From assembly GCF_004345645.1 (NCBI RefSeq), contig NZ_SLWS01000022.1:1-64000 (forward strand): a stretch of 64,000 nucleotides of DNA, given 5' to 3'. Shown here in pieces: positions 19,801 to 29,000 of this stretch (position 1 is the first letter of the stretch; every line of letters begins with the position of its first letter). The stretch comes from Actinocrispum wychmicini. Lineage in GTDB: Bacteria > Actinomycetota > Actinomycetes > Mycobacteriales > Pseudonocardiaceae. Position numbers and translations under genes: made by a program. The notes beneath the pieces are model-generated. The model saw only the letters and a list, made by a program, of their open reading frames with translations. It was not told where the DNA came from and did not search any database.

Positions 19801-20010
19801 CCGGCGTTCACCGAACTGGACCGGCTCGAAGCCGCACTGTCGTCCGCCGACCGTGAGGCGAGGGGCAAGGTGACCGCGCGGTTGCGGGCCCTGCTGTGGA
19901 AGTGGGAGGACGAGCAGCCGGACACCGGCGACGAGCTCGACACCGCCTCCGACGACGAGATGTTCGACCTGATCGACCGGGAACTCGGCATCGATTCCCC
20001 GAGGAGCTGA
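10831..20010 (+). CDS. Modular type I PKS 1: degenerate ACP plus modules 1 and 2 (3059 aa)
   Basis: The first extension protein. Domain order: degenerate ACP / KS-AT-KR-ACP / KS-AT-KR-ACP / C-terminal docking helices. There is no loading AT, CoA ligase or KSQ domain. Both ATs have methylmalonyl signatures, and both KRs are A-type (Trp before the active-site Tyr, no LDD). No DH or ER is present. The C-terminus ends with the helical pattern ASDDEMFDLIDRELG, a docking tail matched by the LRDYL-type coiled coil at the start of PKS 2. The ATG at 10831, with GGAG upstream, overlaps the previous stop; GTG 10807 is a possible earlier start adding eight residues. The order of genes suggests it takes the starter made by the discrete proteins to its left. 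Confidence 0.95.
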   Translation: MSDIASIVQRQASPAARQRVLLDLVRTHIAAVTGRSGPHAVDPARAFRKLGVYRHVGEQLRERLAAATGLRIPATLLFDYPTPAAVADYLLAEIVGTDVEVASGDAVVGEPIAIIGMACRYPGGVQSPEDLWQLVSTGTDAVSGFPTNRGWDLAGLYDPDPDQPGKCCTREGGFLHDADQFDPALFDISPREAAAMDPQQRLLLETSWEAVERAGFDPTSLRGSSAGVFVGVPYRDYGPLLHDAPDGYHGYLLTGGLTSVASGRISYTLGLEGPAITVDTACSSSLVTLHLACQSLRLGECSLALTGGVTVMATPGVLLEFSRKRGLSPGGRCRSFSSDADGTGWGEGVGMLMLERLSDAQRNGHRVLAVVRGSALNQDGASNGLTAPNGPSQQRVIRAALASSGLSPVDIDAVEAHGTGTALGDPIEAQALMSTFGQDRDRPLWLGSLKSNIGHTQAAAGVGGVIKMVLAMQHGILPKTLHVAEPTPHIDWSSGAITLLTEQVPWPSTGAPRRAGVSSFGVSGTNAHVILEAPPDDARVARSRTVSRALRDHEIRGHGGAGLPWVVSGHTAAAVRAQVEQVRAMVDARSGLDSVDIGFSLATTRAALEHRAALVGETLVEGVADVEGKLAFVFPGQGSQWVGMARELLESSEVFAARMAECEVALGEFVDWPLTGVLRDSVGLDRVDVVQPVSFAVMVSLAGLWRSCGVEPQAVVGHSQGEIAAACVAGALSLADAARVVVLRSRAIGEVLAGRGGMVSVGLPAAEVARRWGSGVSLVDTQLATISIAAINSPSSVVVSGSPDALAAVIAECEAEGIRARRVPVDYASHSDHVEQIEQRLLEVLAPIQPQSSGIPFFSTLTGDWLDTADLNAGYWYRNLRGTVQFEQAVRGLADEGFQVFVECSAHPVLTMAVQETVEDAVAVGSLRRNEGGLERFMTSLAELYVRGVRPDWDAVFGPARVVDVPTYAFQRQRYWLDMPLPASGVPETGWRYRIEWRPVTVPTTQPTGTWLVVAPDGVDVPRIPGIETVTVELADRDVLAARLAEHRDVAGVLSFLAFDEEPHREYPVVPRGVAGTLTLIQALGDAGVEAPLWCVTRGAVSVGDQEQVERPVQAQVWGLGRVMALEHPTRWGGLIDLAGDVLPASVLAGDEDQVAIRESGVYARRLAHAPLGQPKRRWQPRGTVLVTGGTGALAGHVARWLHRNGAAHIVLVSRGSTTPDVVAELGANVTVASCDVADREALAALISRLEAEGHAPRAVVHTAGVADLAPLADTTVAEFAKVAAGKVAGAQNLDTLLDPYCLDAVVYFSSIAGVWGVADHGAYAAANAYLDAFAQHRRGHGLPVLSVAWGPWAGGGMIAEDLQDTLRRRGVPVIDPEPAIAGLQDALDRDETTVAVAKVDWERFVPVFSAARHSALIRDVPEVQRVLNDAAARGESAFVDRLAAMPAADQDRALLDLVLTHAASVLGHTAADSVDAKRAFKDLGFDSLSAVELRNRLTAAVGRKLPTTMVFDHPNALAMARYLRGELLGGELPVPVAPAMASDEPVAIVAMSCRYPGGVRSPEDLWQLLADGGDAITTFPTGRGWDVQGLYDPDPDRPGRSYTREGGFLTDAGEFDPEFFGISPREALAMDPQQRLLLETSWEAFERAGIDPTSLRGQQIGVFVGMADQAYGSRLQSASEVEGYLVTGGAASVASGRVAYTLGLEGPAVTVDTACSSSLVALHLAAQSVRRGECSLALAGGVMVMSTPSQFIGFSRQRGLAKDGRCKPFAEAADGFGLSEGAGLVLLERVSDAQRNGHEILAVVCGSAVNQDGASNGLTAPNGPSQQRVIRAALANARMSTFDIDAVEAHGTGTTLGDPIEANALMSTFGHRDRPLWVGSLKSNIGHTQTASGVAGVIKMVLAMRHGTLPKTLHIDQPSSHVDWSTGAVSLLTDAVDWPRNGHPRRAGISSFGISGTNAHVIIEQGPEVVQEAVRSSRVVPWVVSGRTPEALRVQVERLGSVDGDPMDIGFSLATTRAAFEHRAALVGETLVEGVADIDGKLAFVFPGQGSQWVGMARELLGSSEVFAARMAECEAALGRYVDWSLTGVLRDSAELDRVDVVQPVSFAVMVSLAALWRSYGIEPQAVVGHSQGEIAAACVAGALSLEDAARVVVLRSRAIGEVLAGRGGMVSVGLPADEVARRWGSGVSLVDTQLATIFIAAINSPSSVVISGSPEALDAVMAECEADGIRARRVPVDYASHSEQVAEIEDRLLEVLGPIQPRSSGIPFFSTLTGDWLDTADLNAGYWYRNLRGTVQFEQAVRGLADDGFQVFVECSAHPVLTMAVQETAEDAVAVGSLRRNEGGLERFMTSLAELYVRGVSPDWAAVFGPARRVDVPTYPFQRQNYWLTAATEAAADPVDVQFWETVEREDLGSLAGSLAVSVDSPLSEVLPALSAWRRRRRDQSTMDGWRYRVEWRPLAEPRDVLLSGTWLVVLPAGQSAPEVVAALADRGATVLPVEMDATLADKLRVVEPDGVLSLLALDENVVLAKVLAEVGAPLWCATRGAVAMGNGESLDRPEQALTWGWGTVFGLDHPDRWGGLVDLPETLDARAANTLCAVLAGLDDEDQVAIRPTGLYAKRIVRAPRGDAQATGWTPRGTVLITGGTGALGAHMAKWLACNGAEHLVLTSRRGPEAPGAAELADEIRQLGAEVTVAACDVADREALAGLLAEHELTAVVHAAGIVGTGRPVDQTDLGEFADVLAAKVTGARNLDELLADVPLDAFVMFSSGAGTWGNGGYSAYGAANSFLDALAWNRRARGQVATSIAWGAWGGGGMVDAFAEQLRQRGVFEMAPELAVAAVDQAVGAGETALIVADIDWARFAPAYAFARPRPLLRDLPEAQPDDDPAGGSDLNKRLLDVADTDQERILLDVVRTNAAAVLGHPGPGSVPAGKPFKDLGFDSLTAVDLRNRLRTATGLSLPATLVFDHPTPLALARRLRTDLVPVDGTPAFTELDRLEAALSSADREARGKVTARLRALLWKWEDEQPDTGDELDTASDDEMFDLIDRELGIDSPRS
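10880..11103 (+). other. N-terminal ACP-like domain lacking the phosphopantetheine serine
   Basis: Residues 17-91 of PKS 1 follow the ACP fold pattern closely: RVLLDLVRTH at the start, AFRKLG before the prosthetic-group loop, and TLLFDYPTPAAVADYL at the end. In place of the universal G-F-D-S-L the loop reads G-V-Y-R-H (residues 51-55), so the serine is replaced by Arg54 and the flanking Asp and Leu are also lost. It therefore cannot carry a phosphopantetheine arm. It sits where a loading ACP is expected and may survive as a docking or structural element. Confidence 0.85.
12126..12143 (+). repeat. Short AT-rich repeat A, KS1 copy
   Basis: Core ATGTCAACATTCGGACA coding for LMSTFGQ in KS1. A single copy; the partner site 81 bases upstream has ordinary sequence here. 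Confidence 0.85.
12441..12494 (+). repeat. Linker repeat B, KS1-AT1 copy
   Basis: Two tandem units of about 22 bases, each resembling GTGTCKCGCGTTCCGGGACG. It is the most diverged copy and is read as RVARSRTVSRALRDHE. Confidence 0.75.
15463..19780 (+). other. PKS module 2: KS-AT(methylmalonyl)-KR(A)-ACP
   Basis: KS 15463-16728 with DTACSSS (Cys codon 15976) and two copies of the short AT-rich repeat. AT 16954-18000 with GHSQGE and YASH, methylmalonyl. Its 3' part is almost identical in DNA to AT1. KR about 18178-19400, GGTGALG motif intact, A-type (TWG), Tyr in AYGAAN. ACP 19550-19780 with GFDSL. Predicted unit: methyl-branched beta-hydroxy. Confidence 0.92.
16345..16446 (+). repeat. Short AT-rich repeat A, KS2 pair
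   Basis: Two copies start 81 bases apart: the palindromic form CGAATGTCAACATTCG at 16345-16360 (7-bp arms, read as RMSTFDID) and the form ATGTCAACATTCGGACAT ending at 16446 (read as LMSTFGH). Confidence 0.9.
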
Positions 20011-20012
20011 CC

Positions 20013-23000
20013 GTGCCGAACGAGGACAGGCTGCGCGACTACCTCAAGCGGGTCACCGCCGACCTGCGACAGGCCAACCGGCGGGTGGCGCAGTTGGAGG
20101 CCACCCAGCGGGAGCCGATCGCGATCGTCGCCATGAGCTGCCGGCTCCCCGGCGGTGTGCGGTCGCCGGAGGACCTGCTGGCGCTGGTCGAGGACGGCAC
20201 CGACGCGATCGGCGACTGTCCCACCGACCGTGGCTGGGACGTCGACGGGCAGTACGACCCCGACCCGGACCGGGCCGGGTTCACGTACGTCCGGAAAGGC
20301 GGATTCCTGTACGACGCCGCCGAGTTCGACCCGGCGTTCTTCGGGATCTCACCGCGTGAGGCCCTCGCCATGGACCCACAGCAACGACTGCTGCTCGAGT
20401 CCACATGGGAGGCATTCGAACGGGCCGGGATCGATCCCGAATCCCTGCGGGGCAGCCAGTCCGGCGTGTTCGTGGGCTGCAGCAACCAGGGATACGGGAC
20501 GGGGTTCGGCAAGGCCCCGGACGACGTCGAAGGTCTGATGCTCACCGGTGGCGCGGGAGCGGTGTTGTCCGGGCGGATCGCGTACACGTTCGGCCTGGAA
20601 GGGCCGGCGGTCACCGTCGACACCATGTGTTCGTCGTCGCTCGTCGCCCTACACCTCGCGTGTCAGTCCCTGCACCAGGACGAGTGTTCCGTCGCGATCG
20701 CCGCCGGGGCAACGGTCATGGCGTCGCTACGGTCCTTTGTGGAGTTCAGCCGGCAGCGCGGCCTGTCCACGGACGGTCGTTGCCGCGCGTTCTCCGAGGA
20801 CGCGGACGGCACCGGGTGGTCCGAAGGTGTCGGCGTGCTGATCCTGGAACGGCTGTCGGACGCGCGCCGTAACAGCCACCAGGTGCTGGCCGTGATCCGA
20901 GGCTCGGCCATCAACCAGGACGGCGCTTCCAACGGCCTGACTGCCCCGAACGGCCCGTCACAGCAGCGGGTGATCCTCGCGGCGTTGGCCAAGGCACGGC
21001 TGTCACCGGACCAGGTCGACGCGGTGGAGGCCCATGGAACGGGCACCACACTCGGCGACCCGATCGAAGCCCAGGCACTGCTCGCGACCTACGGCCAGCA
21101 CCGCGACCGTCCACTGTGGCTCGGCGCGTTGAAGTCCAACATCGGCCACACCCAGGCGGTGTCCGGGATCGCCGGCGTGATCAAGACAGTGATGGCGATC
21201 CGCGCGGGCATCCTGCCGAAGACCCTGCACGCCGAAAAACCCACCCACCACGTCGACTGGACCGCGGGCAACGTCGAACTCCTGACCGAGCAGATCGACT
21301 GGCCGGAGACGGGCGAACCCCGCCGTGCGGGCGTGTCGTCCTTCGGCGGCAGCGGGACGAACGCCCACGTGATCATCGAACAGTCTTCGGAAGTGACCGA
21401 AGCCGAGGCTGGTTCAGCGGTGTCCGGTCCGGTGCCGTGGGTGGTGTCGGGGCGCACTGCTGAGGCTTTGCGTGTTCAGGTGGAGCGGCTGGGTTCTGTC
21501 GACGGTGATCCGGTGGATGTCGGGTTCTCGTTGGCGACGACTCGGGCCGCTCTGGCGTACCGGGCCGCGTTGGTAGGTGGGTCGCTGGTTGAGGGTGTGG
21601 CGGATGTTGAGGGGAAGGTGGCGTTTGTCTTCCCGGGCCAGGGTTCCCAATGGGTCGGGATGGCTCGGGAGCTGCTTGAGTCGTCTGAGGTGTTCGCCGC
21701 GCGGATGGCCGAGTGTGAGGTGGCTTTGGGGGAGTTTGTTGATTGGTCGTTGACTGGGGTGTTGCGGGATTCGACGGCGTTGGATCGGGTGGATGTGGTT
21801 CAGCCGGTCACGTTCGCGGTGATGGTGTCGTTGGCGGCGCTATGGCGGTCGTATGGAGTTGAACCGCAGGCAGTCGTTGGGCATTCGCAGGGTGAGATTG
21901 CGGCGGCGTGTGTGGCTGGGGCGTTGTCGTTGGAGGATGCGGCGCGGGTGGTGGTGTTGAGGAGTAGGGCGATTGGTGAGGTGTTGGCTGGTCGGGGTGG
22001 GATGGTGTCAGTGGGGTTGCCGGTGGATGAGGTGGCTCGGCGGTGGGTCTCGACGGTGTTGCCGGCGGATGGACAGCTGGCGTCGGGCCCGCTTGAGGGT
22101 GGCGCGGTGCGTCGGCTGGATGCCGTTTCCATTGCTGCCATCAACAGTCCTTCCTCTGTGGTGATCTCTGGTTCGCCGGAGGCCTTGGATGCCGTCGTCG
22201 CCGAGTGCGAGGCCGAGGGCATTCGTGCCCGGCGGATTCCTGTTGACTATGCGTCGCATTCCGAGCAGGTAGCCGAGATCGAGGACCAGCTGCTGGAGGT
22301 GCTCGCGTCGATCCAGCCGCAGTCCGCTGAGATTCCGTTCTTCTCCACTCTCACCGGAGACTGGCTGGACACCGCTGGGTTGGATGCTGGGTATTGGTAC
22401 CGGAATCTGCGGGGCACGGTTCAGTTTGAGCAGGCTGTTCGTGGGCTGGCCGACGACGGCTTCCAGGTGTTCGTGGAGTGCAGTGCGCATCCGGTCCTGA
22501 CCGTTCCGGTGCAGGAGACCGTGGACGACTCGGTCGCGGTCGGGTCGCTCCGGCGCAACGAAGGCGGCCTCACGCGGTTCATGACCTCGCTGGCCGAGCT
22601 GTACGTGAGGGGTGTCAGGCCGGACTGGGACGCCGTGTTCGGCGCCGCTCGGCGCGTCGAACTGCCGACGTACCCGTTCCAGCGGCAGCACTACTGGTTG
22701 GCGGAGCCCAAGTCCACCGCGGCCGAGCCGGTTGACACCGAGTTCTGGGCGACGGTCGAGCAGGCGGACGCCTCCGCGTTGGCCGAGACCTTGCGGGTCG
22801 ATGAGAAGGCCCTTGATGGCGTTCTGCCGGCGTTGACGGCGTGGCACAAGGGGCGGCGCGATCGGGCGACCGTGGATTCGTGGCGTTATCGCGTTGGGTG
22901 GCAACGGATTCCGGATTCTACGGCGGCGTTGTCCGGGACGTGGTTGGCGATGATGCCCGGGGACGATTCCACCGCGGAGGCGTGTGTCCAGGCGCTGATG

Positions 23001-26000
23001 TCCCGTGGTGCTCAGGTCGTCACGTTGACCGCCGGCACTGACCGGGCGGCGCTCGCCGAAAGCCTCCAGGGCCTTGGTTCCGTTGACGGTGTCCTGTCGT
23101 TGCTGGCGTTCGACGAACGGCTGATCGAACCTGCGGTGACGGTCGGGCTGGCGGAAACCCTTGTCCTGACGCAGGCGCTCGGCGACGCCGGGATCAGCGC
23201 GCCGCTGTGGCTGGTGACCCGACAAGCGCTGGCCGCCGGCTCGGGTGACGTCCTGGACCGGCCGATGCAGGCGACGATCTGGGGGATGGGTCGGGTCGTC
23301 AGTTTGGAACACCCGGACCGCTGGGGTGGCCTGGTCGACCTGCCGAACGTCGTCGACGAGCAAGCGCTTGCTCGACTCTGTCGTGTTGTGGGTCAGCCGA
23401 GTGACGAGGACCAGTTCGCCATCCGTCCACAGGGGACGCTCATTCGGCGCCTGGTCCGTGCTCCGCTGACCGACCGTGCTGGGCGCGAGTGGCAGGCCAC
23501 AGGTACGGCGTTGGTCACCGGCGGCACGGGTGGGCTCGGCTCGCATGTCGCCCGCCTGCTGGCGCGCGGCGGCGCGGATCACGTGGTGTTGACGAGCCGC
23601 CGGGGCCCGGACGCCCCTGGCGCCGCCGAACTGGTCGCTGAGCTGGAGGTCCTTGGCGCCAGGGCGACGGTTGTGGCCTGCGATGTCGCCTCCCTGGAAG
23701 CGTTGACGGGCCTTGTCCGGCGGATCGAGGCGGACGGGGAAACGATCCGGACCGTCGTGCACACCGCTGGTGTCGGCCTCTTGGCCCCGCTCGACGCGAC
23801 CACGTTGGCCGAGTTCGCGGAAGGCATGCACAGCAAGCTGGTCGGCGCCGTGAACCTGGACGCCCTGTTCGACACGGACACCCTGGACGCCTTCGTGTTG
23901 TACTCGTCCGTCGCCGGCGTTTGGGGCAGTGGGGATCACGGCGCTTACGCCGCCGCCAACGCGTACATCGACGCGCTCGCGGAGAACCGACGTGCCCGCG
24001 GCCTGGCGGGGACGTCGATCGCTTGGGGGATCTGGGATCCGCAGGGCGGCGGCATGGCTGTGGACGTCATCCAGGAGAACCTGCGGTGGCGGGGCATCCC
24101 GTTCATGGCACCGGACCTGGCGGTCGCCGGGTTGCGGCAGGCGCTGGACCACGACGAGACGTTCGTCGCGATCGCGGACGTCGACTGGGACCGGTTCGTG
24201 CCGGTGTTCACCGCCGCCCGGCCCCGGCCGCTGCTCGGTGAGATCCCGGAGGTCGCCCGGATCCTGGCCGCCGAAACCGAGTCCGGCCCGGCCGACGGGA
24301 CGTTGCGGGACAAGCTCGCCGGCCTGTCCACCGACGCCCGTGACCGCGCGCTGCTGGACCTGGTCCGTGGCCAGGTCGCCGGCGTCCTCGGTTACGGCGG
24401 CGGGGACGCGGTCGAGCCGACGCGGGCGTTCCGTGACCTCGGATTCGACTCCTTGACGTCCGTGGACCTGCGGAACCGGATGAACACGGCCACCGGTCTG
24501 AAACTGCCCACCACGGTCGTCTTCGACCACCCCAACGCTCAGGCGCTGGCCCGTCAGATCCGGGCCGAACTGTTCGGCGACCATGAGGCGCCGGTCGCTG
24601 TCACCGCCGTCGCGTCCGACGAGCCGATCGCGATCATCGGGATGAGCTGCCGGTTCCCGGGCGGTGTGCGGTCGCCGGAGGATCTCTGGCGGGTCCTGGC
24701 CGACGGCCTGGACGTGATCTCCGACTTCCCCACCGACCGCGGCTGGGACCTGGACGCGCTCTACGACCCCGACCCGGACGGCACGGGCACCAGCTACACC
24801 CGCGCCGGCGGGTTCCTCGTCGACGCGGCCGACTTCGACCCGGCGTTCTTCGGGATCTCACCGCGTGAGGCGCTCGCGATGGACCCACAGCAGCGCCTCG
24901 CGATGGAGACCGCGTGGGAGGCGTTCGAACGCGCCGGAATCGACCAGGCGTCCCTGCGCGGCAGCTTGTCCGGCGTATTTCTCGGCGCCAGCGGCCACGA
25001 CTACGGCTCGCGCCTGCTTGAAGTGCCCGACAACGTGGAAGGGCACCTCGTCACAGGCAGCACCGGCAGCGTGACGTCCGGGCGGATCGCGTACACGTTC
25101 GGCCTGGAGGGCCCCGCGGTCACCATCGACACGGGATGCTCATCGTCGCTGGTCGCGTTGCACCTGGCCGCGCAGTCGTTGCGGCAGGGGGAGTGCACGC
25201 TCGCGTTGGCCGGTGGGGTGGCCGTGATGTCTACTCCGGCGCCGTTCGTCCGGTTCAGCAGGCAGCGGGGCTTGGCGTTGGACGGCCGGTGCAAGGCGTT
25301 CTCCGCCGACGCCGACGGTATGGGACTCGCCGAAGGCGTCGGCATGCTCCTCGTGGAGCGACTGTCCGACGCGCGCCGCAACGGGCATCGCGTGCTCGCG
25401 GTGGTCCGTGGCACCGCGGTGAACCAGGACGGCGCGTCGAACGGTCTGACAGCGCCGAACGGTCCGTCGCAGCAGCGGGTGATTCGGGCGGCGTTGGCGA
25501 ATGCCCGAATGTCAACATTCGACATTGACGCGGTCGAAGCCCACGGCACGGGGACGACGCTGGGCGACCCGATCGAAGCCCAGGCGTTGATGTCAACATA
25601 CGGACAAGACCGGGACCGGCCGTTGTGGCTGGGCTCGGTGAAGTCGAACATCGGCCACACCCAGACCGCCGCGGGCGCGGCCGGGATCATCAAAATGGTC
25701 CTGGCCATGCAGCACGGCGTGCTGCCACGGACCCTGCACGCCGACTCGCCGTCCCCCCACGTCGACTGGGCCAGCAGTGATGTCCGAATGTTGACATCGG
25801 CGGTCGAGTGGCCGTCGACCGGCGCGCCCCGGCGGGCGGCTGTCTCGTCCTTCGGTGTCGGCGGGACGAACGCGCACGCCGTGCTGGAACACGTTCCAGC
25901 CGAGGACGAACCGGACACACCGGACAACGGGCTCGTTCCCTGGGTGCTGTCCGGGCGGAGCGCCGAGGCCGTGCGGGCACAGGCCGGGTCCCTGCGGTCC

Positions 26001-29000
26001 TTGGTGGACGCGAACCGGGTCGACGTCGGCTACTCACTGGCCACCACCCGGACGGCGTTCGAACACCGCGCGGTCGTGCTCGGCGAGACCGGCGACGAAC
26101 TCCTGCGCGGCCTCGACCTGGTCGCTTCCGGTGATCCAGGGGTGGTTCGGGGGGTGGCGGACGTCGACGGGAAGGTGGCGTTCGTGTTCCCGGGTCAGGG
26201 GTCGCAGTGGGCGGGGATGGCTCGGGAGTTGCTTGAGTCCTCTGAGGTGTTCGCGGCACGGATGGCTGAGTGTGAAGAGGCGTTGGGGGATTACGTAGAT
26301 TGGTCGTTGACTGGGGTGTTGCGGGATTCGGTGGGGCTTGATCGGGTGGATGTGGTTCAGCCGGTGTCGTTTGCGGTGATGGTGTCGTTGGCGGCTTTGT
26401 GGCGGTCGTTGGGGGTTGAGCCGCAGGCTGTGGTGGGGCATTCGCAGGGTGAGATTGCGGCGGCTTGTGTTGCTGGGGCGTTGTCGCTTGCGGATGCGGC
26501 GCGGGTGGTGGTGTTGCGGAGTAGGGCGATTGGTGAGGTGTTGGCTGGTCGGGGTGGGATGGTGTCGGTCGGGTTGCCGGTGGATGAGGTGGCGCGAAGG
26601 TGGGGCTCGGGTGTGTCGTTAGTGGACACGCAACTGGCCACCATCTCCATTGCCGCGATCAACAGTCCTTCCTCCGTGGTGATCTCTGGCCCGCCCGACG
26701 CCTTGGCTGCCGTGATCGCCGAGTGCGAGGCCGAGAGCATCCGTGCCCGGCGGGTGCCGGTCGACTACGCGTCGCATTCCGAGCAAGTCGCCGAGATCGA
26801 AGGCCGGCTGCTGGAAGTGTTGGCGCCGATCCAACCACGGCCCTCTGACATTCCGTTCTTCTCGACCCTGACCGGGGACTGGCTGGACACCGCCGACCTG
26901 GATGCCGGGTACTGGTACCGGAACCTACGGCAGACCGTCCAGTTCGAGCAGGCGGTCCGGGGGCTCGCCAGCGACGGCTTCCAGGCGTTCGTCGAGTGCA
27001 GTGCGCATCCGGTGTTGACCATGGCCGTTCAGGAGACCGTGGAGGACGCCGTCGCGGTCGGGTCGCTTCGGCGCAATGAAGGTGACCTCAGGCGGTTCAT
27101 GACTTCGTTGGCCGAGTTGTACGTGCGGGGTGTCAGTCCGGATTGGGGCGCTGTGTTCGGTTCCGCGCGGCGGGTCGAGTTGCCGACGTATCCGTTCCAA
27201 CGGCAGCGGTACTGGCTTGAGGAGAAGGACGCGCCTCGGGCGGCACGTGAGGATTCTTGGCGTTATCAGGTCGAGTGGCGGCCGGTTGCGGATGTCGGCA
27301 CCACGTTGCTGTCCGGGACGTGGATCGTTCCGTTCCACGACGGGCAGGACTGGGCGCGGGGTGTGATCAACGGGCTTGCGGAGCGGGGCGCGCAGGTGGT
27401 TCCGGTGCCGGTGGTCGACGAGGATCGGGCCGCGATGGCGCGGCTGGTGGACGAGGTGCTCGACGAACCGGTCGGGGTGGTGTCGCTGCTGGGGCTGACC
27501 GGGACCGTCACGTTGGTGCAGGCGTTGGGCGACTTGGCGGTTACGGCGCCGCTGTGGGCTGTGACGTGTGGTGCGGTGTCGACCGGCGCGGATGACCGGC
27601 TCGCCGATCCCGAGCAGGCCTTGGTGTGGGGTCTCGGGCGGATCGCCGCGCAGGAGTATCCCGGGCGGTGGGCCGGGCTGGTCGACCTGCCCACGACGGT
27701 CACCGCCGGGGCGATCACCCGGCTGGCCGGCGTCCTGTCCGGAATGGACGGTGAGGATCAGGTCGCGGTGCGGGAGTCCGGGGTGTACGTACGGCGTCTG
27801 GTGCACGCCGAGGTCGTCCCGGCTGAGGAGTGGCGACCGGCCGGCACGGTCCTGGTCACCGGAGGCACCGGCGGCCTGGGTGGGCACGTCGCACGGTGGC
27901 TGGCGCGCAACGGTGCCGAGCACCTGCTGCTGGTCAGCCGACGTGGCGCGGACGCCCCGGGCGCCGCCGACCTGATGGCCGAACTGGGCACGCAGGTCAC
28001 CATCGCCGCGTGTGATGTGGCCGACCGGGACGCCCTCGCGGCGCTGCTTGCGGAACACCGGGTCGACGCGGTGATCCACACCGCCGGTGTGATCGACGAC
28101 GGCGTCATCGACACACTGACCCCGGAACGCGCCGCCAACGTCCTTAAGTCCAAAGTGGACGCGGCGGTCAACCTGCACGAGCTGACCACGGACCTGTCGG
28201 CGTTCGTGCTGTTCTCGTCACTGGCCGGCACGTTGGGCGGCCCCGGACAGGGCAGTTACGCGGCCGCCAACGCCTTCCTGGACGCGCTCGCCCAGCAGCG
28301 TCGCGCGGACGGTCTCCCGGCCACGTCCATCGCCTGGGGCGCCTGGGCCGGCGGTGGCCTTGCCGACGGCGAAGTCGGCGAACGGTTGCGGCGCAGCGGG
28401 ATGATCCCGATGTCGCCGAAGCGCGCGATCGCCGCCCTCCAGCAGGCGCTGGACGAGCGCCGGACGTTCGTGGCGATCGCGGACGTCGACTGGGACCGTT
28501 ACGGCCCGGCGTTCGTGGCGACCCGGCCGAGTCCGGCGCTGCGTGAGATCACTTGGACCGGGCCGACGCCCGAACCGCAGCGGCTCACCAGCCCGGAGGA
28601 CATCCTGGAACTGGTGCGCGAACAGGCCGCCGCCGTCCTCGGGTACGAACAGGTCGACGCGATCGAACCGGGCCGGGCCTTCCGAGAACTCGGGTTCGAC
28701 TCGCTGACCGCCGTGGAACTGCGCAAACGCCTCGCCGAGCTGACCGGGCTGCGGCTGCCGGTGACCCTGGTGTTCGACCACCCGACAGCGACAGCGCTGG
28801 CCCGTCACCTGAGCGACGAGCTGACGGGCACCCAGACGCAGGCGCCTGTCGTGGTGACTCGCGCCGACGACGGCGATCCCATCGTGATCGTCGCGATGAG
28901 CTGCCGGTTCCCCGGCGGTGTCGAATCGCCGGAGGACTTCTGGGACCTGCTGGTGAACGGCGTCGACGCGGTCACCGAACTGCCCGGCGACCGCGGCTGG

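Larger units (their letters stand above)
24621..28820 (+). other. PKS module 4: KS-AT(methylmalonyl)-KR(B)-ACP
   Basis: KS 24621-25895; active site DTGCSSS, cysteine present (codon 25137). Three copies of the short AT-rich repeat lie at 25506, 25589 and, inverted, 25779. AT about 26165-27225 with GHSQGE and YASH. KR about 27250-28480 with IDD in place of LDD, read as B-type; Tyr in SYAAAN. ACP 28600-28820 with GFDSL. Predicted unit: methyl-branched beta-hydroxy of opposite alcohol configuration to modules 1-3. Confidence 0.92.

Noticed and set aside
20620..20640. KS3 (TMCSSS) and KS4 (TGCSSS) as inactive or decarboxylating KSQ domains
   Set aside because: Both retain the active cysteine and both histidine motifs; only the residue before the cysteine differs.
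22008..24584. Long minus-strand open frame opposite PKS 2
   Set aside because: Low-complexity Gln/Arg/Pro translation with no motif; a GC shadow of the KR3 and AT3 coding sequence.
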